Below are positions 8,760 to 18,505 of a DNA stretch of 64,000 nt, one piece after another. Origin of the DNA: Chaetoderma sp. LZ-2023a (taxonomy: Eukaryota; Mollusca; Caudofoveata; Chaetodermatida; Chaetodermatidae); assembly GCA_034401795.1 (NCBI GenBank), contig CM067370.1, positions 55,863,380-55,927,379 of the forward strand. Reading direction: 5' to 3'. Numbering within the stretch: the stretch's first letter is position 1; each line of letters starts with the position of its first letter. Both the position numbers and the translations under genes were made by a program. A model generated the notes under the pieces. It had not been told where the DNA came from. It searched no databases and saw only the letters and a list, made by a program, of their open reading frames with translations.

Positions 8760-11700
8760 ATGTCGGACAAAAAGAAGACCTTCTAAGATAAGTGGTTGTA
8801 GGTCTTTTTGATCAATATTGATTTTATTGATCATTTCTATTTTCGTGGTAGGCGCATTACCAGTTTTTTTTATTTTTATGCCCAGAGTGTTTTAGACATA
8901 GTTATTGTCTATAATTGCTTCTTCCTTACAGTAGCTTGTTTAAGTTACCTATGTACATGCTTGGTTAGCATTTGAGCATGAAATCCATGATATCTTATAA
9001 CATACTCTCTTAAAAAACACCAATATTAAATAAATGAGAGACTAGTTTGGTCTCTATTGTTTATTGGGTTCAGCGCTGTCTGATCCCTTTTTTTTATCTT
9101 CGGGACTTTACCCTATCAAATCTTTCTCTTTTATGATTCAGATTTGAAAAAGTCTCCAAAGAAGAGTAAAGTCAAGTCTAAAGAAAAGGAGATTGCTCTT
9201 CATTCTATTAGATGTCCTAACACCAGCTGCCATAGATTCATCAAGACAGAACATTCTGGCCATGTGTGCCTTAAATGCACTTCATGCTCTATTCAATCTT
9301 CCTGTCTTATTTGCAGCTCATGGTCCCAGGCCTAGGACTTGCCTTTTTCAAACCTAACACACCTGATCACTCTAAGGGAATACTTCTCCTTTAAGGTCTG
9401 CGATTAAAATAAAGGCCAAACCCGAGCCCTCACTTGATTCATCCATCCTTGAAAGGATTGTATTATCAATAGAATGCCTGCAGAAACAAGTGAGCAATAT
9501 AGATGCGTCGATCGATGGCAGGATTAACAAAATGATCCTGGACCAGTCAGCTTCCAACGTTTCATCTGATATTGTTGAAGGGGAAACGTCGGAACTGACT
9601 GCTCCTAGGAAACGATTATTCAAGTCAAAGAGTGTTTTACGGCGTTTCAGGAGTTCAAAATCATCATTGACAGGAAAGAACAAGAGTACGAAAAATCCTT
9701 GGGTTTCGCCTCGTTCATCGCTTCAAAAACCACTCATTTCTACTGAAGTATCATCTACAGTCAACATTCCGCATCCTGTGCCTATGAGGAGTGAGTCAGG
9801 TTTATCCTTTCTCGGGCCCGAGCGGGTTGTAAGTCGGTCCAGGTCTTCATATCCTATCACTACTATTTCGTCACTGGCTGGTGCAAAGGACTTCCCGACC
9901 AGAGTTATTCAAGTGATCTCCCACCCGCCGTCATCTAGTAAACCAGTTTTGTCATCATATGTTGTTTCGGCTTTGTCTCCGGCTAATCTTCCGGCCCCGG
10001 GTCCGGGTTTTCTCCCGGCCCTGGGTTTGGGGATGGACCGGCCTAGATTACTGGTTTCTCCCTTGGGGCCCGACCCGGGCTTCGATCCGGGTTCGGCCTC
10101 CGGGATAAATTTGGGTTCAATGTTGGTTTCGGCTCCGGTCCCGGGTTTTGTCTGGGACCCGGGTCGGGAGGACGGCCATCTCAGGTTACCAATTTCTTCT
10201 TGGGGTCTGGACCCGGATTTCTATCCGGCTCCGAAGGATTCTTCAGGCTCTGTTTTCATCTCGGCTCCGGCCCTGCCCCCAGGATTTTTCTCGGGTCCTA
10301 GTCCGGATCCATCTCTGCTTAATCATTCTAAAAAATTTCCCGCCCCTTCTTCGGCTCCGACCCTAGTTGGGACCGGTAATTCTGATCTTCCATTACTTAT
10401 TTTGAATCTTTCTCCCGGTCTACCCGCCCCGGCTCCGGCTCGAGTGTGGCCTTGTTATTCTGGGTTATCTAAACTTGTTTCAAAAATTGCTTCGGATTTT
10501 GGTAAGGCTTCGTGTGAGTTCTCTCAGATTTACCCAGTTCCGGGACCCAGTTGGGCTCCGGACCCGGGTTTAGTTCAAAATTCCCAATCATCAATCTTTT
10601 TATCTAAAGATTTTTCTGGATGATCGGCTGGCCCTCTCTGGGATCCTGCTATTAATCCCAGGGAGGCCCAGGGATCGCATCCGGAGTTAGTGGATCCATG
10701 CTAGGATCCCACTGGAGACCCAAGCATGCTTAGATCTCATCTTTCTCCTGGTAGTTTTAGATCTAATATTCAACCTTCATCTCTGGATCCTTATTAAACT
10801 CATGATAGACATATTTCAGTCATTAACCATTCTCTACAGGATCATTCTAATTCAGATTTTCCCTACTACTCATCTAGCGATCATCTTTCTTGCTCTCATT
10901 CTAAACCTATTGGTGAAAATCTTCCTAGCTCTCAGCTCTCTTCCTCTTCCTCAGACTATATTTCCCATGATAATTCCGCCCAGGTTCTACTTACCTGTTA
11001 TCTTAATGAATCATTGGTTAATGAAATCACTTCTATTGGATTGTCAAATAAGGATTTTTCTTTGTCTAAAGACAGTTCGGGTAACTCCATTATCACCGCT
11101 TTTAAAAGCGCTATTGATTTCCTCCCATCATTTGAATCTAGTTTGGTTCCTAGAAGCATCCTTCGTCATCCTCGTCCCAAAGTCAAATTTACCAATTCTC
11201 TATCATCATCTCCTTCATTTCATCCTTCTTTAGTGTCGGATATCTTATCTAGTGATGTAGAAGTTTCTTCCTTAGTGGATGACTCTCAAGATCCTATTCC
11301 TTCTCAGGATCCTATCATTCAATCTTCTCAGGAAGCTTCTATGGTATTCCTCCTGATTCCAGGTTTCTTCTTTTGAGGGCTTCTGATAAGGATTGGTCTG
11401 GCACCCATCAATGGATTGCTGATACTCTTCATATTGATTTACTACCAGAACGTACCAATCTTTCCTCTTATGATTCTCCTCTGGTGGCAGAAGATAATGT
11501 TTCCTTTAATCGAGTTATTCCCATCAATAACTTCTCCGCTGATATATTGGATCATTTTTCTAAACAGGCCTGATTTTCAAATTTGTGTCTATATCCTCCA
11601 GAATTAGCCTCTTCTGTTAGAGTCCCTATTTCAGATTTTGACACAGCTATCAGGTCTAAGTCTTTATTTGGTGATGCATGGGACCTGATCAAAGACACAG

Positions 11701-12350
11701 GTAGATCGGTAGTTTCTGATTCGGCCATGATCAAATCTTTGGAACAATCAGTGAGACTTAGGTTTAAGTTATCTAACTTTTCAGCTCTTCTGTCAGAAGC
11801 TATTTTCTTCTAGGAGAATCTATTCCTCAGTCTTCCTTAGCTTGCATGGCAGATATCTCTAGATTTAATCTTAACCTAGATGCTCGTCTGATAGGTTTTC
11901 TTAATAACTATCGTAGGAAAAGAGCTCTTGGTCCTTTAGCAATATCTCAGAAACTTAAAGATACCCTCATTACCACTCCTTGTTTTGGTAAAGAGTTATT
12001 TGGCCCCGAGTCTTCCAGTCTTATTATGACGGAGGTGGAAAGGCTTAAGAGTATTCAGGAGATTTCTGCCAAAGTGGGTTTGTCTCAGCCCTCAAAGAAA
12101 CGATCTTTTACTCCAGTTCGATCTTTTCCCTCGTCATCTCCACCTAAGAAATCCTCTCGTCCGGATTCTCAGTCATCCTTCCCGTCTAGGACTTTTGTAA
12201 ACTCTAATAGATCATTCAATAGATCTAGATCACCTTCTCCAGTTAGATCTTCCTCAAGGGTTCACTTCCCTCGAAAGTCTCATTCTCCTCAACGTAGATC
12301 TCCTGTTCAGGACAAATATTCTGACGTAGTTTCTAACAGGTCGAGAGCTC
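8760..12350 (+). pseudogene. Gag-like region of DIRS unit 1
   Basis: A short leader begins at an ATG at 8,760 (MSDKKK). A segment at 9,144-9,335 is basic, then carries CHRF followed by H-x-C, C-x2-C-x2-C, C-x2-C and W. It starts just after a pyrimidine-rich stretch ending CAG, which looks like a splice acceptor. A long Pro/Gly/Ser-rich frame (9,490-10,623) with repeated P-G-F units and an Arg/Ser-rich segment (11,846-12,350) follow. The repeated Pro-Gly units recall structural proteins, but the setting is that of a DIRS ORF1. The region is broken. Confidence 0.65.
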
Positions 12351-12599
12351 AGATCCCTTTTAAGAACACTCTAGAGGTTCTCATAATTCTGGTGGTCGCT
12401 ATCAATCTCGTTTTCGACGCTATAGGTTCAGAAGATGGCCTTGTTCATTCTATTCCAGCAGAGTTAGATTTTCAAGACCCCACCATTTCAATGTTCCCAA
12501 TTATCCCAGTAGGCAATCGCTTATCAAGATTCATCAATTATTGGGAGCTTCTTATTCAAGACCAGTGGGTTCTAGAAACCATTCACCAAGGCCATCATC

Positions 12600-14055
12600 C
12601 TCTTTGGAAGGTAAACCCTCCGCCTCTTTCTTTGTCCCCTCATTGGACTCCTATTCCCTCATGCCCGGAAAAGCTATTAGCCCTGGAAAACAAGATTCTT
12701 TCCCTCATATCAAAACATGCTGTGGAGGAGGTTTTGGATTGGCAATGCAATCCAGGATACTTCTCGACCATGTTCCTTGTCCACAAGAAGACCGGATGGA
12801 GACCGATCATAAATCTCAAAGCTCTCAATCTCCTCATAGTAAGCCCGTCTTTCAATCTCTTCAAATAGGATTGTGGACGGTCTCTATCGACCTCAAAGAT
12901 GCTTATTTTCATGTTCCCATCCACCCTTCCTTTCGCAAGTTCCTTCGATTCGCATACCAGGGCAGAGTTGGGCATTTTTGCAGCCTTCCCTTTGGCTTGA
13001 CCACATCCCCTTATGTATTCACTTGAATAGTTTCATCAGTAGCCTCTTGCATTCACCTCCAGGCCATCTCAGTCCACGTCTACATCGACGATTGGCTATT
13101 CAAGGCTCCAGATCCTGCCTCTCTCATTGCAAATGTTTCAGATGCCATCCAGGTCTGTCTTCACCTGGGTTGGATTATCAACATAGAAAAGTCTCGCCTG
13201 TTCCCAAGTCAGATTTTTACCCATTTGGGGGTTACTTTCGACCTGTCTCAAGGGAAGTTATTTCCATCACTCCCAAATGTTCAAACTCTGATTTCTACAA
13301 TACAATCTCTTAAAGTGGGCCATTTAGTCACGGCCAGATCTTTTCTCAGCATTATAGGCCTCATGGTGTCAGTAGAGAAGGTGATCCCTTGGGCCCCTTT
13401 GATGAGAAGATCGTTCCAATTTTATCTCATAGCCCACTGAAATCAGTCTCTAGATTCCCTGGATCATCGTATTCTCATCAAATTATCTCTCATGACTCAT
13501 TGCCAGTTTTGGTTAGACCGTCAATTCCTTCTTCTAGGAGTACCTCTCCATCTTCTAAATCCACAAGCTATCTTCTTCACAGACGCTTAACGGGAAGGAT
13601 GGGGTGCCATCTGGGATTCCAGGATTTCAGGAACCTGGTCCCTTGTAGAGTCTTCCGCCCACATCAACTTTTTAGAACTGTGGGCTGTTTTCCATGCCCT
13701 AGTTCACTGGGAATCCATGATTTTAGGGAAGTCAGTCCTCATAAGATCAGACAATTTCACAGTAGTCTCTTTCATAAATCATAAGGGAGGAACCAGGTCA
13801 GTTTCTCTGCATCGAGAGACCATGATCATTCTCCATTGGTGCAGGTCTCGCAACATTTCCCTTCAGGCTTTTCATGTCCCAGGCAAACTGAGCTTTCTGG
13901 CCGACCAGTTATCTCACCCTTCAAAGATTCCGGAAACAGAATGGGAATTGAAAGAGGCTGTAGTCCAATCCATTTTCCTTCAATTCGGTCGTCCCCATGT
14001 AGATCTATTTGCTAATATCAAGAACAGAAAGATATCCACTTTCATATCTCTATGA
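12600..14055 (+). pseudogene. Reverse transcriptase/RNase H region of DIRS unit 1
   Basis: Readings show the RT entry (FLVHKKTGWRPIINLKALN, near 12,770-12,830), an SIDLKDAYFHVPIHP block near 12,885-12,930 and the YIDDW active-site box near 13,080. RNase H blocks follow (SDNFTVVSFINHKGG near 13,750; FHVPGKLSFLADQLS near 13,870). PHVDLFA near 13,995 is a typical DIRS block after RNase H. The region is a fossil with several breaks. Confidence 0.85.
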
Positions 14056-14227
14056 TTCTGCACCTCTATCTGTAAGATGCTTAAGAGGGCAATTCTTAGG
14101 AATTTCCGTCTTTGAGCATCTTTATCACTCGTTATTACTAACTGTCTGTTAATTCTCTATTTCTACATCAATTTTGCACAAAAATTCGCCTCCCTCCGGG
14201 TGTTGTGCAATGTTGAAATCTGTATTT

Positions 14228-14271
14228 GAGCAATAGTAATGCAAGGAGGTAGGTTGTAATGTAGTAATAAC
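14228..14271 (+). repeat. Internal complementary region of DIRS unit 1
   Basis: Reads as the reverse complement of the left outer end (GTTATTACTACATTACAACC) continuing into that of the right outer end (CTTGCATTACTATTGCTC). It is flanked by an inverted pair, CCTCCGGGTGTTG at about 14,193 and CAACCCGGAGGG at about 14,279. Confidence 0.85.
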
Positions 14272-14658
14272 GACCAGACAACCCGGAGGGTTTGGTTTTA
14301 TGTTTTACTAATTACATATACCTACATCCTTGCTTTACGGCCCACATCAAGCCTCCCCTCTTTCAAATTTTTTTTTTTGTGGGGGGGGGGCTTGAGGCTT
14401 CGTTCTTTGGTCAAATCTTGTTAGAATAGTTATATTCAGTATAAGATATTCACTATATCTCTCAGCCTTAGAGTATACCCAGATATGTCAGTTTTTGACA
14501 TATTTGGGTATTTAGTAAAGAATTTTTAGTCATATAATGTTAAGTAGTTAGGAAAATTCTTAATTTTCAGCTTTAGTTGGATTCAGAGTTGAATAGTGAT
14601 AGGATCATCTGCCTCTTCATGAATCTGCACAAAGCTGGATTATATGACTGGATTCGTC

Positions 14659-14960
14659 AAGGAATGAAGACTTGGTTGCTACAACAAAGTCATGTGATGT
14701 TTGTCAGCCAATGAGATGATCATTGTGCCCTATGACTCATTCAATGGCTCTGGGTTATGCATTAACCTTCTTTGTACATCATTCTGAGATATAGCATTCA
14801 AGTGAATTGCTATGGATCTCATCATTGAAGAGAGTATGGAGATTCCTGAAGAAGCCTTCAGTAACTCTGTAACCACTATACACAGCAAACATTGGCTGTA
14901 AAAATTTCATCCTACTACACTTCCCTTCAGAGAGGGAAAGAGCAATAGTAATGTAAGGAG
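14659..14960 (+). repeat. Right ITR of DIRS unit 1
   Basis: Inverted counterpart of 8,323-8,647, from AAGGAATGAAGACTTGG to AGCAATAGTAATGTAAGGAG. It borders LINE sequence directly. Confidence 0.85.
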
Positions 14961-15838
14961 TATGTGCTTAGATTGTTTAATGCATTTTCAAGACCATTGG
15001 AAGTTTCTGAAACCATAGCTAGATCATCAGTAAACATTAGGCAGCTGATAGAAGTATTGAGCAGACTGACAGGGTGACATGTTTCATTAAAAATATCTGG
15101 CAGGTCGCGAAGGAACAAGTTGAATAAGAGAGGGCTCAGTACGCAACCATGCTTGACACCCACTGATGATGCAAAGTTGTTACTGTAGCCGTATCTTACC
15201 TTTACAGCATATTGTACATCTGAATACATGTTCTCAATAATATTCAAGAAATTTCCTCCAATGCCAGCCTGCATCAATTTATATACAAATTTCTTTCTAG
15301 ATATTGTGTCAAAAGCACACTTATAGTCTTAAAGTCTACAAAACAACAAAATAATTTTTTCTTTGTGGCAGTCTTCACATACATATCAACAATAGTTTTA
15401 GGGGCAAAATATGATCTGCAGTGCGACAATTTTTGCGGTACCCAAGTTGGCATTGGGGTATGAGCTTATTGATCTCAGAAGATTTGGTCAATCTAATCTG
15501 TAGAACAGTACAAAACAATTTACAAGAGGTTACTTTCAACAGCTATTCCCCTGTAATTCTCAGTATTCGAGAGGTCGTCTTTTTTATGGACAGGTGTTAG
15601 TAGCTTGCAACGCCATTTTGTTGGAAAGTTCCCTGTATATAGAATTAAGTTGAACAATTTTGTTAGAGCAGGCAAAAGCTGATTTAGTCTCGCTTTTAAC
15701 ATTTCATTTAGTACCTCGTCGAATCCATTAGCCTTACCATTTTTTACGCGAGACATGGCCAGAGAGATCTCAGAAGCAGTTATTGCAAAATTAAGTTCAT
15801 TAAAGATTCTGTTTTTGTTGGTGCGTATGAGTATATCG
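14961..15838 (-). mobile_element. LINE reverse transcriptase fragment (probably family B)
   Basis: The minus-strand reading carries KNGKANGFDEVLNEML near 15,700, NFPTKWRCKLLTPVHKK near 15,620, ENYRGIAV near 15,550 and GVKHGCVLSPLLFNLFL near 15,130. The catalytic box near 15,030 reads FTDD where the family has FADD. The frame shifts between about 15,300 and 15,520. The copy is 5'-truncated against repeat R2 and cut at the DIRS unit 1 border. It could be the upstream part of the LINE at 5,990-6,975. Confidence 0.8.
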
Positions 15839-15839
15839 A

Positions 15840-16160
15840 GATTGGTAACAATGTATCCAAATTTAGTTCCAATAGGATTAACCAAGCCTGAAAGATAAAC
15901 CAAGAAGTTTTGATAAACGCAAAAACTTAACTTTGAAGAAACAGAGTTTTGTACCAAAGTCACAGTGACCTAGACCGTTAACCTTGTGACCTCAGTATCA
16001 CCATGCTGCTTCCTAACAGCATAGGTAACCGCATAGCCAAGTTTAGTTGCAATAGGATTAATTTATCCTGAAATATAAGCCGAGAAGTGGCTTAACATTA
16101 TTGACGCCGTCGCCGTAGGAAAAGTGACACATATGTCTCGCTTTATTCTGCGAGGGGAGG
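15840..16160. repeat. Dispersed repeat R2, copy 2
   Basis: Two tandem units share TTTAGTTCCAATAGGATTAA / TTTAGTTGCAATAGGATTAA and the block CATGCTGCTTCCTAACA, as at 5,825-5,985. The right end reads TCTCGCTTTATTCTGCGAGG, a small hairpin-forming tail of a kind seen in mollusc repeats (from memory). Confidence 0.55.
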
Positions 16161-16163
16161 CAA

Positions 16164-17079
16164 AAATCAGCTACTAATAATGTGTTGGAAAAAATAAACA
16201 TGGGTCGATTATGATATCATATCTGTTTGCATAGGGGAGATAATCAGTTAAGGAATAACAATCCAAAATATTTTCTTATGGAAAATATTAGAAATTGTAT
16301 CCAATACCCTTACGCATACATTCATTTCTCTGAATAATTTACTAAAATCATACATGACCATCAGAGAAAGCAGAAAGAAGGCTAGACAGTCAAAAGTTAG
16401 TGAAATTTTCAAATAAATTGAGATCCCATCTGCAATTCTCTATCTTACACCTGAACCTTTCTGGCATAGGTTTACCAACGCTGACGTCGAGAGAATGATA
16501 TCAACCGGTCAAGCTCTGCCAGTTTCATGAATCCATATCGGGGACCAATGGGCAGAGTGTGAAGATTATTCATTAATCTTCATTGCAGCTCTGAGTACAT
16601 TTAAAACTACTATAAATGGGACAGAGACCGGCAGTAAGACACTAACCACAAGAAGAGTACCTGTGAACATAAAACACAATATGTGGTTAGCTAATATAGG
16701 TATCAAACAAGTGTAAAATCATTACACTGATGCCTTACCATGTCTTTAACGCCTCACGGCAACACATCACACCACAAAATTATTGCTAAATTTGTAATAG
16801 ACACCTGATGACTCTGTCCAAGGTCTTCCGGCGTCTTGTGATGATCAGACATGGTAACAGATGAACTATGAGCTACAATTAGCTATGGAATGAGACTTTG
16901 AATGAATAACAATCCTTGAAACTACAGCAAAAACTTTTAGGAAAACAGCAGGAAAGAGGACGTGAAAGTCTGCCGAGCTGTCAGATGTATTCTTTTAAAG
17001 TCTGGGTTAATTGAATCAAGGCTAATATTTAGGAAATATCAATGTGTTTCAGGATGATAAGTATACTCTTGAAGGGAAT
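16164..17079 (-). mobile_element. DIRS 5' end fragment (unit 5)
   Basis: Homologous along most of its length to 27,900-28,880, the 5' end of DIRS unit 3. It holds the outer ITR (block GGAAATATCAATG, AAGTATACTCTTGAAG at 17,030-17,079) and the leader. An ATG at 16,852 on the minus strand opens a short peptide, MSDHHKTPEDLGQSHQ, that ends at an AG|GTG donor-like site. No other part of the element is present. It is a broken fossil. Confidence 0.75.
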
Positions 17080-17299
17080 ATGTAGATGCTGCATGGGTAG
17101 TGGAACAGCCAATGGAACAGACATCAATTATCAACTAAAGTTATTCAATGGTTCAAATGTATATATTTAATAATTTTTGTAACAACTGACAACACATCTC
17201 AAGAGCAAATGTCTTTATCACACAACGAAACCTAACAAACACAAACATTATGAATAAATGTCTGTTCACTCTCAAATAACAAATGTGCAAATTATATAA
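17080..17299. other. Intronic or intergenic spacer
   Basis: AT-rich sequence with no recognisable feature. It may be part of the intron downstream of the last GLB1L exon seen. Confidence 0.3.
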
Positions 17300-17700
17300 T
17301 CGTCTCATCACCCTTCACTGGGATTCACTTTCAGATTCTGAAAGCCCGGACATAAAATATTCAAGCGGATGGTACTATAGCAGAACAGTATATTAGTCAG
17401 GATTTCAAATTCTGCTAATCTTGCTATGCCCCTCCCATTTCTAGCTAAGCTCTGCCCATGCCTTGTCCATGTTGGGATTGATAGAACCCTGAATTCACAG
17501 AATCCCAATATCAAGGTAACTATACAGGTAAGCTGATGAATATTTTGAAACTAAGTTGATTGGGTGCTGTTGGTGCTTATGGCAGCAACAGTGCCAAGTC
17601 ATATTGGTTTCAAAATTTTTCAACAGAATGTTTATTAAATAGTAAATCCACCAACGACATACAATTATTCCAGTATCATGATGGAATATTTTTGTCAATT
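17300..17700 (-). repeat. MITE family M (AATATTTTGAAACTAA hairpin), copy 1
   Basis: The blocks TTCAACAGAATGTTTATTAAATAG, GCAGCAACAGTGCC and a TCTGCCCATGC segment match 58,600-58,880 in inverse orientation. The core forms a hairpin around the GGCAGCAACAG block. Non-coding and presumably non-autonomous. Confidence 0.55.
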
Positions 17701-17893
17701 ATGATTGTGATATCAGCCTACATGTACATGTAATTGATTATGATGTCATATACTTGATCGACAGATCAGATTCATCAATTGGCAGGAATACATTTCCAAA
17801 AGCATATTTTCAAAATAATCAGCAAGAGGCTAAATATGGGGCATAGTAAATATGATCTAACTTTCTGAAACCTCAATACAGTGCTGATTTTAC
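17701..17893. other. Intron sequence downstream of GLB1L exon
   Basis: Begins on the minus strand with the donor GTAAAA at 17,893. No further exon was recognised between here and the DIRS fragment. Confidence 0.4.
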
Positions 17894-17989
17894 CTGGGAA
17901 GTCCACCAAGATCCCACTCTGAGCAGATATACGGGCCTGGTCGCAAGATCACATATAATCCTAACTCATGTGCAAGCTTTATGTATTTC
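17894..17989 (-). CDS. GLB1L2: Beta-galactosidase-1-like protein, third coding exon found
   Basis: This 96-bp exon is bounded by an acceptor (CCATTTCAG) and a donor (CCCAG|GTAAAA). With the split codon from the previous exon it reads [19 protein letters not shown] followed by [12 protein letters not shown]. This is the strongly conserved GH35 segment where human GLB1L2 has [21 protein letters not shown]. One base enters from the upstream codon and two leave to the next, the same phase as its neighbours. The catalytic glutamates lie in later exons not found here. Family members hydrolyse terminal beta-galactosides. GLB1L2 versus GLB1L3 cannot be separated on this fragment. Confidence 0.9.
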
Positions 17990-18309
17990 CTGAAATGGTG
18001 ACAACAGCAAATAGGTTAGTTTTAGATGGCTACTCTGATAGATGTATGAAATATTCACACACCAAACGACTCATTCACTCCATTGGCCGTTTCACACTTT
18101 TGGTGCTGACAAGGTAGAGGCAGGATTCGTTGAACCCACCTTTGGTGTATGAGTCGACCTGGTTAGCGCTACCACAGGATCACTGATACATGTCACATTG
18201 TGTGTAAGTGGCTGATAGACTGTAATTAGACAACTGCCACATCAGTTTTGATTATGTGTACAGGATGTGTCAAGGCATCTTTAACTATTGAATTTGTGAC
18301 AGAAAATTT

Positions 18310-18505
18310 AAATTTTCTCATAGAAAATGCCCGTTTACAGACCAAGAGATCATTTTTGAGAATTTAGCAATGGAATGACTGGCTCGGTTATCGAGCCAGT
18401 CATTCCAGTGGTAAATTGTCAAAAATAGTCTTCTCTTGGTCTGCAAATGGACATTTCTCAAGACCACTGCAGAAGCTGTTTTGGCTGATATTAGTGTTAA
18501 CGGGT
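18310..18505. repeat. Hairpin MITE, family H, copy 2 (best preserved)
   Basis: A palindrome centred near 18,386 has arms of about 70 bp: GACTGGCTCG / CGAGCCAGTC at the loop, ATTTAGCAATGGAATG / CATTCCAGTGGTAAAT further out, then ACCAAGAGA / TCTTGGT. It lies in the GLB1L intron between the exons at 17.9 and 20.9 kb. Confidence 0.75.

Larger units (their letters stand above)
8323..14960 (+). mobile_element. DIRS element (unit 1), 6.6 kb, with ITRs and ICR
   Basis: A plus-strand fossil with DIRS architecture. The left ITR is 8,323-8,647 and the right ITR is 14,659-14,960. A Gag-like region (8,760-12,350), a reverse transcriptase/RNase H region (about 12,600-14,055) and an ICR at 14,228-14,271 complete it. 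The ICR is complementary to the left end followed by the right end. The ITR arms are clearly similar but not identical, so it is not a fresh insertion. Coding frames are interrupted many times and only some of the family's parts are recognisable, so it is broken. The left flank is the satellite and the right flank is a LINE. Confidence 0.85.

Noticed and set aside
9490-10623. 377-codon Pro/Gly/Ser-rich frame that could pass for a structural (elastin- or collagen-like) host gene
   Set aside because: It lies between the ITRs of a DIRS element, after its Cys/His segment and before its RT, and similar repeat-rich sequence occupies the same place in the DIRS at 50-51 kb.
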